Below are positions 8,736-18,678 of a stretch of 64,000 nt of DNA, one piece after another. The stretch covers positions 846,501 to 910,500 of the forward strand of contig CP073213.1 of assembly GCA_020342235.1 (NCBI GenBank), written 5' to 3'. Each line of letters opens with the position of its first letter. Position 1 is the first letter of the stretch. The notes under the pieces are model-generated. The model worked only from the letters and a program-made list of their open reading frames with translations, ran no database searches and had not been told where the DNA came from. This DNA is from Saccharomycopsis phalli (lineage: Eukaryota > Ascomycota > Saccharomycetes > Ascoideales > Saccharomycopsidaceae). A program made the position numbers and the translations under genes.

Positions 8736-9887
8736 ATGGCATCTACTAATTTGTTTGACGCCAATGTGTGGGACAGAGTGGCACTTAAGTCAAAACAAAA
8801 CATTAGCATTGAGAGCGTCGAGGTGATTGGTGGGCAGGAATTCAGTCCGGAGTTTGTAAAAGGTTTGGCGAGCCCGTTTTTGCTGTCTAAGCTGGTGACA
8901 ATTGATAACTTGATAGAGTCGCTCGACTTGACGAAAACTCGACTTGCCACTAGTGGAATATATGACTATGATGTTAATGTTGGTTCTGACAAGCTTGTGT
9001 TAGACTTGAAAGGGTTCAAGCCATTGAGTAGTGTGAGTCTTACTAGTACTACCACCGAGTCAGGTGGATCCACTACTTTGCGATACAGCTCGAGAAATTT
9101 CTTGGGCAACTGGCATTCGCTAGATGTGTCGGGAGGCTTTGATCAGGACTTGAATCCTCGTGGCAGTGTGGTTCTTAAGCGGCCTCAATTCCAGGATTTG
9201 ATTCCTTGGATATTGAAGTTAAACTTGGATAACAAGGAGCGATTGTTTCTGTTTGAGGCCTGCAAGGCGAACATGGACATTAGTCTGTGGTGGGGATATG
9301 CACTCATGCCGGGAATATTTGTAGAACAAAAGGTCGAGGACCAGAAGATAGATACCAGCACCGGCTTAATTTTAACGCAGGGATATTACAAGATTTTTGA
9401 CTTTGAATATGCCACTATTGCCAATAATCTCAAGTTGATTACCAAGTTACCAGTCAGTCAGTTCAAGTGCAAAGATGTCAAATGGTCTGGGGAGTATTTG
9501 CTGACTATTCTGGTTCTCAACAAGCTCACATTGGACATAAATGCTGCCGCGGAGTCTAACAAAACCATTTCTAGTGCCGTGAGCGCAATGGTCGACTTGC
9601 CAACATTTCACAAGTATTATGTTGCGAATGACAAGGTCAAGTTATTTGGTAAGGCGTCCGTGAGCGAGACCTTGTCTGCTTGGAGAGGGATTGAAAAATA
9701 CAGGGAATTTCCAATCGAAGGGAGGGCAGGAATCTTCTATCGCGGAAGATATGGATCAGCCGAGGTAGGGTACAGTATCCCGTTGAATGGCGAGATACAA
9801 AAACCAGGACTCAACTTTGAAGTATCTGTTTCACTTGGTGAAGAGGATATAAGCCTTGAAAAAGGCATGATACACACTAGACCTTGA
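8736..9887 (+). CDS. SAM50: Sam50-like Omp85 beta-barrel protein of the mitochondrial outer membrane
   Basis: This 383-residue protein has an N-terminal POTRA-like segment (VEVIGGQEFSPEFVKGL, about residues 29-45, then a helix pair) and alternating beta strands to the end, consistent with a Sam50/Omp85 barrel. Sam50 is the core of the SAM complex, which inserts barrel proteins into the outer membrane. Two oddities are seen. It is about 100 residues shorter than usual Sam50, and the [IV]RGF motif of the lid loop is not recognisable; the equivalent place reads DKVKLFGKA. It could be a divergent orthologue or a second, specialised paralogue. The start is the first ATG. Two of its CTG codons (8883, 8892) would be Ser in a CTG-Ser1 yeast. 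Confidence 0.68.
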   Translation: MASTNLFDANVWDRVALKSKQNISIESVEVIGGQEFSPEFVKGLASPFLLSKLVTIDNLIESLDLTKTRLATSGIYDYDVNVGSDKLVLDLKGFKPLSSVSLTSTTTESGGSTTLRYSSRNFLGNWHSLDVSGGFDQDLNPRGSVVLKRPQFQDLIPWILKLNLDNKERLFLFEACKANMDISLWWGYALMPGIFVEQKVEDQKIDTSTGLILTQGYYKIFDFEYATIANNLKLITKLPVSQFKCKDVKWSGEYLLTILVLNKLTLDINAAAESNKTISSAVSAMVDLPTFHKYYVANDKVKLFGKASVSETLSAWRGIEKYREFPIEGRAGIFYRGRYGSAEVGYSIPLNGEIQKPGLNFEVSVSLGEEDISLEKGMIHTRP

Positions 9888-10438
9888 AACAGACACATTA
9901 CAATAAACGCAATGGTAATTGCCACGAATTGGGCTGTATAAGTAAGCCAGGCACTCTTGTTACCGTGGATATTCGTACATGTAATTGTTGATACCATGGT
10001 ATCTTATTGTTTAGGAAACAATGTCTGAGACATTATACAATGAACAAGGTAATTGTCTGCTCTCTTGGTTGAAAACGGTGTTTATTTACGTGCATAATGA
10101 TGCATAATGGGATTGAAACAGATAAATAATATTGAACACTACTGAACGAAGCACCTGGATGAAACATCGTGGCAAATGGACGGTACAATTGGGGTTTATT
10201 TTATTGAGTTAAAGACTGAGAATCAAAAGAGAAAATGTAGCAAACTGTTCATATCGTGAATGTAGGGTCCCATGCGCTTTTGTTATCCCTAAATGCCATA
10301 AACTGGGCATTACCATCTGGCAGTATTGTAGGGCTGCATAACCTGCAGCATGCGGCCTGGTAATACTATAGTGTTGGAGATGATTCATATATAAACCAAC
10401 AGTAGTGACAGTATTTTATCATCAATTCTCATCAAACA
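9888..10438. other. Intergenic region before the GH17 glucanase gene
   Basis: This 551-bp AT-rich gap contains a TATATAAA-type box about 50 bp before the glucanase ATG (around 10389-10396). A short reverse-strand reading frame (9737-9997) overlaps the SAM50 3' end; I do not accept it as a gene. Nothing else is recognisable. Confidence 0.5.
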
Positions 10439-11650
10439 ATGTGGAACAAAAACATTATCGCTTGCTTTTTGGCTGCAATGGCAGTCAATGCAGATGTGGT
10501 GACGGTTACCAACCATCAAAAAGTCGTGGTGCAAGTAGCATACCCAGGAGGTCCAGCACAAACTGTTACTTACAATAACGGAGCTCCAGCTGCTGCTGCT
10601 CCGACTCAGTCTGCTGCACCAGCTCCGTCTGTTGCACCAGGACCATACTTATCATCGGTTCCAGCTTGGTTTTCTGTATTGAAGCTTACACCTTTCCAAC
10701 CAATATCAGCAGTTTCTCCTTCAACACAAGCGCAAGCACCAGCTTCTTCCTCGGCACCAGCACCAGTGAACAGTGGTTCTTCCAACGGTGGATCTAGTGG
10801 CTCTTCCAACGGTGGATCTAGTGGTTCTTCCAATGGTGGATCCAGTGGTTCTTCAGGCTCAAACTCTGGCAGTGGGGGCTCTGGATCTGGATCTGGATAC
10901 AGCTCCTCGTTTGGTATTGCCTTTTCCCAGTACAACGACCAGGGAAGCTGCAAGGACCCAAACACTTTGGCAGGCAATATTAAGTCTCTTTCGGGGTTCA
11001 GTGTTATCAGACTTTACGACGTTGATTGCAACTTGATCCAAATTGCTGCACAGAACAAGCAGTCCAACCAGAAGCTTTTGGTGGGAATTTACGACATCTC
11101 CAAGATCCAGGATGGGATCAATGCCATCAAGAGCTCCGGAGTTAATCTCAATGACATCTACGCTGTCTCCATTGGTAATGAAAACGTCGACTCTGGCAGA
11201 AATACTGCAGGAGACATGATCAACGCCATCAACCTGGCTAAAAGTGGTCTATCTGGAATAGGCTACAATGGCCCGGTGGTAATCATCGACACTTTTTCCG
11301 CTATTTTGGCCAACCCACAGCTCTGTCAGTCCTCAGACTTTGTGGCCGCCAACGCCCATCCATACTTTTCCCAATTGAGTTCTCTGGGAGCCGGTGGTTT
11401 CATCACAGACACCATTAGCCAGTTGAAGGGCAAGTGCAGCAACAAGAACGTGATCATCACCGAGACCGGCTGGCCTACACAGGGAAACACCAACGGCAAG
11501 GCTGTACCAAGTAAACCAGACCAGACCACTGCGCTTAACTCAATGATGGGTGCCGACAAGGACCACATTGTGTTGTTTACCGGGTGGGATGAGAAGTGGA
11601 AGCAGGATGGACCATTGGGTGTCGAGAAGCACTGGGGTATTTTCGACTAA
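10439..11650 (+). CDS. Cell-wall glucanase/transglucosidase, GH17 (Scw4/Scw10/Mp65 family)
   Basis: This 403-residue secreted protein has a signal peptide (MWNKNIIACFLAAMAVNA), a Val/Thr-rich start, a low-complexity Ala/Ser/Pro then Gly/Ser linker to about residue 155, and a GH17 domain from FGIAFSQYNDQG to the C-terminus. The acid/base Glu lies in SIGNEN near residue 249 and the nucleophile Glu in ITETGWP near 342. This is the Scw4/Scw10 and Candida Mp65 family, soluble wall proteins thought to trim or join beta-1,3-glucan. There is no GPI signal at the end (WGIFD). Within the linker a 24-bp unit encoding GSSNGGSS is repeated about three times. Confidence 0.88.
   Translation: MWNKNIIACFLAAMAVNADVVTVTNHQKVVVQVAYPGGPAQTVTYNNGAPAAAAPTQSAAPAPSVAPGPYLSSVPAWFSVLKLTPFQPISAVSPSTQAQAPASSSAPAPVNSGSSNGGSSGSSNGGSSGSSNGGSSGSSGSNSGSGGSGSGSGYSSSFGIAFSQYNDQGSCKDPNTLAGNIKSLSGFSVIRLYDVDCNLIQIAAQNKQSNQKLLVGIYDISKIQDGINAIKSSGVNLNDIYAVSIGNENVDSGRNTAGDMINAINLAKSGLSGIGYNGPVVIIDTFSAILANPQLCQSSDFVAANAHPYFSQLSSLGAGGFITDTISQLKGKCSNKNVIITETGWPTQGNTNGKAVPSKPDQTTALNSMMGADKDHIVLFTGWDEKWKQDGPLGVEKHWGIFD
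10774..10850 (+). repeat. 24-bp in-frame coding repeat (GSSNGGSS units)
   Basis: Three near-identical 24-bp units, each reading GGTTCTTCCAACGGTGGATC plus TAGT or a close variant, lie in the linker of the GH17 gene. Unit length is a multiple of three, so copy changes keep the frame. Linkers of this kind in fungal wall proteins often vary in length between strains. Confidence 0.85.
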
Positions 11651-12227
11651 GTACTATAGAAAATAGAATAGACTCAAATATCATAGATGTTGACTGGTCA
11701 ACTAATTGAATACCATTCTGTAGTAATGAGAGGATTAAAAGAGTGGGCTTCCGCTGCGTTGTAGACTGTATTTTCATAGCTCCAGCATATGCCCTGCATA
11801 TAATAGATTGACGTCTATGCAGCTTTATTCTGGAAAGCCAAAGAAATCATGCTCATTATATAAGCCAACTCATAATTATTATATAAAGCCAACTCATGAT
11901 TATCATATAAATTCAACTCATAATATAGTCGGTTTCCACAATAATTAACATCACATATTCCAAACACTGAAGAGCTTTCTGATTATACAAGACCTCACCA
12001 CAGTTATGGTACCCAACAAAAGATGACAAAATGGACACCTGGAATAGCCCTATTAGTCAAAATATCACTCGATAGACCAGAAGTGAAGCATGAGCAATCA
12101 TCCGGGTCTCCATCCCTGTCTTGTACATCGTCTCTGGCCAGTGAAACTTGTCCAGACATCTTCTCTACAACTACACACGGCGTTCTCACACCCTCCTACA
12201 ATTTGACGAATTTATATTACCAACGGT
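11651..12227. other. Convergent intergenic region between GH17 gene and OSH6
   Basis: This 577-bp gap separates two convergent stop codons. It contains three imperfect copies of a unit of about 27 bp, ATTATATAAAGCCAACTCAT followed by a short AT tail, at about 11854-11925. Short reading frames on both strands around 12004-12334 have no recognisable product and no splice-site pattern that joins them to one. Confidence 0.5.
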
Positions 12228-13526
12228 CTATTTGTCTGCTTCCGAGGGTTTCTCCTTTTCAAATGCCGGAATGCCAAACTGCTCCGAGAATTCTTGTCCT
12301 GGCAAGATCGGAGCAATCGACAAGATATCTTTAATCAGCTGCTGCGGATCAATCTCGCTGATGTTCTTGTACACCACAAACTCCAACTGGTCTGGGTCCT
12401 TGGGGTCATACTGTGGCGACTTCTTAAACAATTTTGGATGGAACTCCACGCCGTCCTCCGTGCGCTTCTTGGCCAACTCTCGCTGGTGGTTCTCAATCTT
12501 GAACTTCTCTTCGGTTGCAACTTCGTGATTTCTTTCGCCAAGGGCCTTGACGACATTCTCCCAAAGCCGGCGTGACTCAAACTCGCCCTGCTCGCTGATT
12601 GGCCGCACCTTGGTTGGGAACGGTTTCTGGATCGCACAGTCAAGAAGCAATGTCTTTTCACCCGACAGCAAGTCCTTGATGTACATCTGCTCGTTCCACT
12701 TGCCTGTGATCTCGTAGAGCGGGGTACTGCCCTGCTTGATGTAGCCCTTTATTGCGTCGTAACCTCCTCCAATAAACCCCTTGGTGATGAACTCAATGTC
12801 GGCACTGAGGTTTGTATTCTTGCACTTGATAACCATGTGGTCGCCCAACTCCAACTTCAACTTGCCAAACAACACCCCACGCGCGTACATGTTCGGCTGA
12901 GTAAGCGTGTATGTCTCGGCCTCTCCATCGTGCTTGATATCCAAGAATCGCAAAATCGAGAGTCCGTCCATGATGGCAGCGGTGGAGTTTCCCAAGAACC
13001 GCGAATTCGGAATTGCATTCCCGTCAACCCGGATATGTGCCTCTGGAATCATGTAAAAGTATGAGCTCTTTGGAGGGTGGTGGCACGTCTGTTCTGCAAT
13101 ATAGTAGGCATGCTTCCCGTCTGGAAGATCCCAGTAACTTGTGAAATGCTCACCCAATACCGGGTTTAGTGGCTTCTTGACCGCTTTTGGCGCAATGTGC
13201 CACCCGGACAAGTACCACTTGACGACAAGCACAAACCGCTCCACAGGATCCTCAGTCGAGTGGGCCTGTAGCACAATATCCGGCTGCTGGAGCTGGTTTG
13301 TGATCCGCTCAAGCATCGACTTCCGCTCAAGGATAAATGTAGGGAGCGTTATCCGGGAAAGATCGCAGCCTGGACGGAGCTGGGAGATAATCCCCATCAA
13401 TATCGACTGGCCCTGGTCATCCACTTCATCAATGTCATCAATGTCCTCATTGGAATTGGTGCGCGGAGAACTAGGGCTAGGCGAACGCGCCCCCATGAGA
13501 CTCGGAACCTTCAAGCCCAACGGCAT
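12228..13526 (-). CDS. OSH6: Oxysterol-binding-related lipid transfer protein (Osh6/Osh7 type)
   Basis: This 432-residue protein is a lone OSBP-related domain with no PH or ankyrin modules. Residues 55-90 carry DLSRITLPTFILERKSMLERIT, the lid/entry segment of Osh6/Osh7. The family signature EQTCHHPP follows near residue 145 (canonical EQxSHHPP, with Cys for Ser). NPVLGEHF and WNEQMY are also present. Osh6 and Osh7 exchange phosphatidylserine for PI4P between the ER and plasma membrane, and the LPTF and HHPP elements bind the lipid. The frame opens at a TTG (13547), and the first ATG is at 13526. It diverges from BPT1. Confidence 0.87.
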   Translation of the reverse strand: MPLGLKVPSLMGARSPSPSSPRTNSNEDIDDIDEVDDQGQSILMGIISQLRPGCDLSRITLPTFILERKSMLERITNQLQQPDIVLQAHSTEDPVERFVLVVKWYLSGWHIAPKAVKKPLNPVLGEHFTSYWDLPDGKHAYYIAEQTCHHPPKSSYFYMIPEAHIRVDGNAIPNSRFLGNSTAAIMDGLSILRFLDIKHDGEAETYTLTQPNMYARGVLFGKLKLELGDHMVIKCKNTNLSADIEFITKGFIGGGYDAIKGYIKQGSTPLYEITGKWNEQMYIKDLLSGEKTLLLDCAIQKPFPTKVRPISEQGEFESRRLWENVVKALGERNHEVATEEKFKIENHQRELAKKRTEDGVEFHPKLFKKSPQYDPKDPDQLEFVVYKNISEIDPQQLIKDILSIAPILPGQEFSEQFGIPAFEKEKPSEADK

Positions 13527-14010
13527 TTGCAAATGTACAAGTCGCAATTTACCATTGTCCTCTCCTTAGTAGAGGTTGCGAGCACTGGTGTTACCCGGAT
13601 GCAAGGGTCTCCAGTCAATCCGAAACCTAAAGCAGGGTAATTGGCGGAGGTAATTGTTGTTTGACAGTCGGCTCTGTAGTTTTTTCCGCAACGGGTGGAG
13701 AAGAGAGGGTAAGTTTGATGTCATGGCTAGTTTTTGGACGAATTGGCCTGTTTGCCTGTCCGTTTGCGTTGTTTGATTATTCTTTGTTTCCGCTTGGACT
13801 TGCTCCTTTTTTTTTTTCTTTCTTCTTCTTGCGCCGTTTTTTTTTTTGCCGTTTCTTGTGCCGTTTTTTCGCATCTCACTGTCATCCGTGATTAGTTATC
13901 TTGGTGCTGCGGCATCATGCAGCACTCGATGGAAATCCAGGTGATTCCGTCAGCTTTACATACATATATAACCTGCGAAATTTCAATAGATTTTTCTCTT
14001 TGGTTGCATC
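13527..14010. other. Divergent promoter region of OSH6 and BPT1
   Basis: This 484-bp region holds two T-rich tracts on the + strand (about 13807-13832 and 13838-13849), typical nucleosome-excluding poly(dA:dT), and a TACATATATAA box near 13958-13968 upstream of BPT1. No other motif is convincing. Confidence 0.55.
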
Positions 14011-17000
14011 ATGTTTGAGCCACATTGGTCGAGCACCAACAACACCTGCTCTTCGATCCTCATCCCCAATGTCAGTGCCTTTTCCCCGTGCTTTCTTCTG
14101 TGGGGTTTGATTGCCTTTTCACTGTTATACTTTGTGGTGGGCAATGTCCAGATCTCTGGCTTGTTACGCCGCAAAGCATACGGATCCTTCAGCATTAGAA
14201 GCCTCGGCTTCTGGCATTTTCTCCGCACGCTACTAGTGTTTGCTCAGTCGGTTTTATACTTCACAATTGCCATGCGACTCTTCCACGACGGATACACGCC
14301 TCTCTTGAGCCCAGCGGTGCTCAGCTACTTGATCTCTGCAATCGTGGTGTTTCTGACCCTTCTCCCGTTGCACATGCTTGAGGTCCGCCGGTCCATATGG
14401 CAATGCAGTACGTTGCTCACATACTGGTTCCTCAATCTTTTCGTACAGTCGGCACTTGTATTCCAAAACAGCTTTACAAACTACCCGCAGTCCCACGATG
14501 TGGCTGTGCGTCATGCCATATCAATTTCCGCTGCCAATTCCGTTGCGGTATTTATTTTGGAGTCGTTCTTCTGGAAACGGGCCCTGGAGCACACCCTTCG
14601 CCTCAAGTCGAACGACGTCGACGTCGATTCCTTGGAGCACTGTAACTTGTTCTCCCGCATCACGTTTCGTAACTTGAATCCGCTCATCCAGAAATCCTAT
14701 GACCTTGGTACCATTGAGTTCTCAGACCTTCCTCAGCTTCCTAGTGACCTCAGCACCGGCTACTCGTTTGCAAAGTTGAACGATACTTGGAACTCAGAGT
14801 TGAAAAAGGAGAGTCCCAGCGTTTTGAGAGCATGTTCCCGAGCATTTGGTCCGCAGCTTGCCCTTGCAGGGTTCTTGGAGATCCTTCAGATCTTGTTTAA
14901 CTTCGTGCAGCCCCAGCTATTGCGCTTATTTATGGGCTTCTTCTTGGATGGCACTCAGCCAGCACTCCGGGGCGTGCTCCTAGCTCTTTCCATGACCACA
15001 GTATCATTTATCGTCATTGTGTTATGGAATGAGTACATCAACCAGTTGTACAACGTCAGTTACCGTCTCAGATTGTCCTTGACCACCTTGGTGTACAACA
15101 AGTCGCTCAGACTCTCCAGCAATGCTCGCACAGAAAGAAGCGTCGGCGATATTGTGAACTTGATCTCAGTAGATGTTGGCAAGGTGGAGTACATGGTCAC
15201 CAAGCTTCTGGCATTTCTCTCGGCCCCACTTCAGTTTGTCCTCTGCATTTTGTCGCTCTATTCTTTACTCGGTTTAACCTCGTTCTCAGGGTTGGTGGTG
15301 GTGCTATTAGCGTTGCCCATCAATTTAGTGGCAATCAAGAAGATCGAGTTTTACTACGACAAGAACATGAAATTCAAGGACATGCGCACAAAATGCGTCA
15401 GCGAGATCCTCAATTCCATCAAGAGCATCAAGCTCTACTCCTGGGAGACCCCAATGAAGGAAAAGGTCAACAACATCAGAAACAACAAGGACCTCAAGAC
15501 GTTGCGAATCATCGGGGTACTTGATGGAATCTTGGACTTCTCTTGGAGCTGCGTACCGTACTTTGTCTCCTGCGCCAGTTTCGGCATCTTCGCCTACTTT
15601 GGTGACCGCAAACTTACCTCCGATATCATATTTCCGGCGTTGGCGTTGTTTGAGCTCTTGGGCGAACCTTTATTTGAGATCCCCGACGTCATCTCTGCCA
15701 TGGTTGAAACCAAGGTCTCGATTGGCCGTTTGACAAAGTTCCTCACTGACGAAGAACTTGACGAGCGGTTTATCCGTGAATTAGACCTGGCAAAACGAGG
15801 CCAGCCTGCCGTGGAAATTGTCCACACCTCGTTCCTGAGAAGGGCAGACTCCGAGCTTCCTCCTGCGTTGTCTGATATTAGTTTCACCGCAAAAAAGGGC
15901 GAATTAACCTGTATCGTGGGCTCAGTCGGATCGGGCAAGACCACATTCCTTCATTCGATTCTCGGGCAACTTCCTGCGACTTCCAGAGATGCCAAGGTGG
16001 AAATCAGAGGCAAGATCGCCTACTGTTCCCAGCTGCCTTGGGTCATGAATGCATCCATCAAGAAAAACATTCTATTTGGTAATAAGTATGATCCGGTATT
16101 TTTCGACAAGACCATCGAGGCATGTGAATTGAAGTCGGACTTTGAAGTGTTGCCCGATGGCGAAGAGACCGAGGTCGGCGAAAAGGGTATCAGTTTGTCT
16201 GGTGGCCAGAAAGCAAGAGTGTCGCTTGCTAGAGCTGTGTATGCCAGGGCAGATATATACTTGTTGGACGATGTGTTGAGTGCCGTGGACGCCCATGTGG
16301 GCAAGAATATAATCAACAAGGTGTTGAATAAGGAGACTGGGATTTTGTCGTCAAAGACGTTGATCTTGAGCACAAACCATATACATGTGCTTGAAGAGGC
16401 TGACAGAATTTATGTGTTGGACCATGGGCGAATTAGTGAGCAGGGGACGTATACGAGTCTCAATGAAGCTGGTGGCGAGTTTTCCAAGTTGATTAAGGAG
16501 TTTGGAAAGCAGCAAGAGGCTGAAGAAAAGGCAGAAGCTGCAGCTAGTTCTGACCCTGTTGATTTGGGTGCTGCTAATTCAGACTCTGCTAATTCAGATC
16601 CTGCTAATTCAGGTCCTGCGAATCCAGACCCTACTAATTCAGAGCACAAACTGACGACATCCTCCAACGAAGTGGTCGACTTTATCGATGACGACCTCAC
16701 TTTACGACGAACCCAGTCCAATTTCACCCTCCGAAGAGCGTCTGCTGCACTGTACGCACATCAGTTCACTGCCAACTTGAATGAGAAATCTGAAAAAAAG
16801 AAAACCGGCCAGACCAAAGAGATCTCAAAGCGAGGCAGAGTCGCAACATCTACATACCTAAGATATGCCCGTGCGGCTACTTGGGGTGGTGTTGCAGTTG
16901 GTGTCGGCACAATTTGTCTTTCTGGGCTCATTGACTGTGGCAGCAAGTTATGGTTGAAACACTGGGCTGAGTCTAATGATTCAGCCGAGGGAAGTAGTAA

Positions 17001-18678
17001 CACTTTTTTCATGGTCGGAGTCTATACTTCTCTTGGTGTTCTTAGTGGCGCTGCCATTTTGCTAGAGGGTCTTGTCTTGTGGTATTTCTCTGCAGTGAAT
17101 GCGTCCAAGGAGATCCACGAGTCCTTGATTGAATCGATCCTCAAGTCGCCAATGTCTTTTTTTGAGACTACGCCAACCGGTCGAATATTGAATAGATTCT
17201 CAGAGGACATTAGTCGACTTGACGAACGTTTCCCGCACTCTGCAGTGTCGTTTCTCCGCAACTCGACCAAGGGAGGCTACACCTTGGCCATGATTGCATT
17301 TACATTGCCTTCAACGATATTCTTTATTGTGTTGCTTGCAATCATCTACTACAACGTTCAGAAGTACTACATATCAGCCTCCAGAGAGACAAAGCGTTTT
17401 TCCAGTGTGTCTCGGAGCCCAGTCTACTCGCACATCCAGGAAACATTAGTCGGCGTGGATACCATCAAGGCTTACAAGGAAGATGATCGGTTCAAATATA
17501 TCAACGAAGCAAACTTGGACTACTCGCTTTCAGCAGGAATCTCACAACTCTGGATGACACGCTGGTTGAACGTCAGATTGAAGTCGATTGGCTCTCTTTT
17601 CTTGTTGGTGGTGTCCTTGTCGGTTGTCTCTAGTTCAGGGAAGCTCAGTGCTGGAATTGTGGGGATGTTGATCACGTTTACGTTCCAGATCACCGACTGC
17701 TTGAACTGGATGGTGAGAATGTCAGTCGAGGTCGAGACAAACGCTGTTGCAATTGAGCGTGTATTTGAGTACTGTGATCTACCTGGAGAACGCCCATATG
17801 TGATTGAGGACTCTCGGCCACCTGTTCTGTGGCCAATGAAGGGTGGCATCCGGTTTGCAAACTACACCACAAGATACAGCCCCGAACATGACCCGGTCTT
17901 GAAGAGCATATCATTCGACGTCAAGCCTCAGGAGAAAATTGGCATTGTTGGCCGGACCGGCGCAGGGAAAAGTACGCTTACGCTAGCGTTATTCCGGATC
18001 ATCGAGGCATATGGAGGAGGCATTTTCATTGACGACGTGGACACATCTAAGATTGGCTTGTATGACTTGAGAAGCAAAATCAACATCATTCCCCAGGATT
18101 CGCAGGCATTTGATGGTACAGTTCGCCAGAACTTGGATCCTTTCAACAAGTACAAGGATGAGGAGATTTGGAAAGTGTTGGAATTGGCCCACTTGAAGAA
18201 TCACGTAGAGTCCATGAAGGATGAAGCCAAAAAAGAGGGCGACGACAATGACTCTGAAGAGGAAACCGACACAGAGACTTTGGATATTGATCCAGATCAA
18301 GTAGGCAAAGGGTTATACGCCAAGGTCACTGAAGGGGGATCCAACCTATCAGCAGGGCAAAAGCAGTTGCTTTGCTTGGCTAGAGCGTTGTTAAACCCTT
18401 CCAAGATTTTAATTTTGGACGAGGCTACTGCTGCTGTGGATGTGAAGACAGATAAAATTGTGCAAGAGACCATCCGAAAGGAGTTTAGCGATAGAACGAT
18501 ATTGACGATTGCCCATCGAATTGACACGATTTTGGATAATGACAAGATCTTGGTGTTGGACAGAGGGGAAGTTAAGGAGTTTGACTCGCCAGAGAACCTT
18601 TTGAAGGATAAGTCTACGCTCTTTTATAGTCTCTGTGAGAGGGGTGGTTACTTGAAAAGTTCCGAGGGTAAGATGTAA
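14011..18678 (+). CDS. BPT1: Vacuolar ABCC transporter (Bpt1 type; bile pigment, glutathione conjugates)
   Basis: This 1555-residue full ABC transporter has an N-terminal TMD0, two six-helix membrane domains and two nucleotide-binding domains. NBD1 has Walker A GSVGSGKTT near 637, signature LSGGQ near 729 and LLDDVLSAVD near 751. NBD2 has Walker A GRTGAGKST near 1314, signature LSAGQ near 1447 and ILDEATAAVD near 1468. An acidic insert just before the second signature and the ending FYSLCERGGYLK match S. cerevisiae Bpt1 better than Ycf1. The linker after NBD1 has TLRRTQSNFTLRRAS, with RRAS a likely kinase site. Expected in the vacuolar membrane, exporting conjugates and cadmium from cytosol. 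A 15-bp coding minisatellite lies in the linker. CTG at 17827 falls before the conserved Trp-Pro, where relatives carry a polar residue. Confidence 0.87.
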   Translation: MFEPHWSSTNNTCSSILIPNVSAFSPCFLLWGLIAFSLLYFVVGNVQISGLLRRKAYGSFSIRSLGFWHFLRTLLVFAQSVLYFTIAMRLFHDGYTPLLSPAVLSYLISAIVVFLTLLPLHMLEVRRSIWQCSTLLTYWFLNLFVQSALVFQNSFTNYPQSHDVAVRHAISISAANSVAVFILESFFWKRALEHTLRLKSNDVDVDSLEHCNLFSRITFRNLNPLIQKSYDLGTIEFSDLPQLPSDLSTGYSFAKLNDTWNSELKKESPSVLRACSRAFGPQLALAGFLEILQILFNFVQPQLLRLFMGFFLDGTQPALRGVLLALSMTTVSFIVIVLWNEYINQLYNVSYRLRLSLTTLVYNKSLRLSSNARTERSVGDIVNLISVDVGKVEYMVTKLLAFLSAPLQFVLCILSLYSLLGLTSFSGLVVVLLALPINLVAIKKIEFYYDKNMKFKDMRTKCVSEILNSIKSIKLYSWETPMKEKVNNIRNNKDLKTLRIIGVLDGILDFSWSCVPYFVSCASFGIFAYFGDRKLTSDIIFPALALFELLGEPLFEIPDVISAMVETKVSIGRLTKFLTDEELDERFIRELDLAKRGQPAVEIVHTSFLRRADSELPPALSDISFTAKKGELTCIVGSVGSGKTTFLHSILGQLPATSRDAKVEIRGKIAYCSQLPWVMNASIKKNILFGNKYDPVFFDKTIEACELKSDFEVLPDGEETEVGEKGISLSGGQKARVSLARAVYARADIYLLDDVLSAVDAHVGKNIINKVLNKETGILSSKTLILSTNHIHVLEEADRIYVLDHGRISEQGTYTSLNEAGGEFSKLIKEFGKQQEAEEKAEAAASSDPVDLGAANSDSANSDPANSGPANPDPTNSEHKLTTSSNEVVDFIDDDLTLRRTQSNFTLRRASAALYAHQFTANLNEKSEKKKTGQTKEISKRGRVATSTYLRYARAATWGGVAVGVGTICLSGLIDCGSKLWLKHWAESNDSAEGSSNTFFMVGVYTSLGVLSGAAILLEGLVLWYFSAVNASKEIHESLIESILKSPMSFFETTPTGRILNRFSEDISRLDERFPHSAVSFLRNSTKGGYTLAMIAFTLPSTIFFIVLLAIIYYNVQKYYISASRETKRFSSVSRSPVYSHIQETLVGVDTIKAYKEDDRFKYINEANLDYSLSAGISQLWMTRWLNVRLKSIGSLFLLVVSLSVVSSSGKLSAGIVGMLITFTFQITDCLNWMVRMSVEVETNAVAIERVFEYCDLPGERPYVIEDSRPPVLWPMKGGIRFANYTTRYSPEHDPVLKSISFDVKPQEKIGIVGRTGAGKSTLTLALFRIIEAYGGGIFIDDVDTSKIGLYDLRSKINIIPQDSQAFDGTVRQNLDPFNKYKDEEIWKVLELAHLKNHVESMKDEAKKEGDDNDSEEETDTETLDIDPDQVGKGLYAKVTEGGSNLSAGQKQLLCLARALLNPSKILILDEATAAVDVKTDKIVQETIRKEFSDRTILTIAHRIDTILDNDKILVLDRGEVKEFDSPENLLKDKSTLFYSLCERGGYLKSSEGKM
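16557..16644 (+). repeat. 15-bp coding minisatellite in the BPT1 linker
   Basis: About five imperfect copies of a 15-bp unit of form GCTAATTCAGAYCCT encode ANSDP/ANSGP/TNSEH repeats in the disordered linker after NBD1. Unit length preserves the frame. It sits just before the RRAS region, so copy number would change the spacing between NBD1 and the regulatory segment. Confidence 0.85.

Noticed and set aside
9737-9997. Reverse-strand frame with a hydrophobic segment (TAQFVAITIAFIVMCLFQG)
   Set aside because: Its ATG is real, but half of it is antisense to SAM50 coding sequence, I recognise no family and no splice sites rescue it; probably chance.
12004-12334. Overlapping short frames between the GH17 gene and OSH6
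   Set aside because: No recognisable protein, no splice signals, no TATA box; probably non-coding 3' regions.
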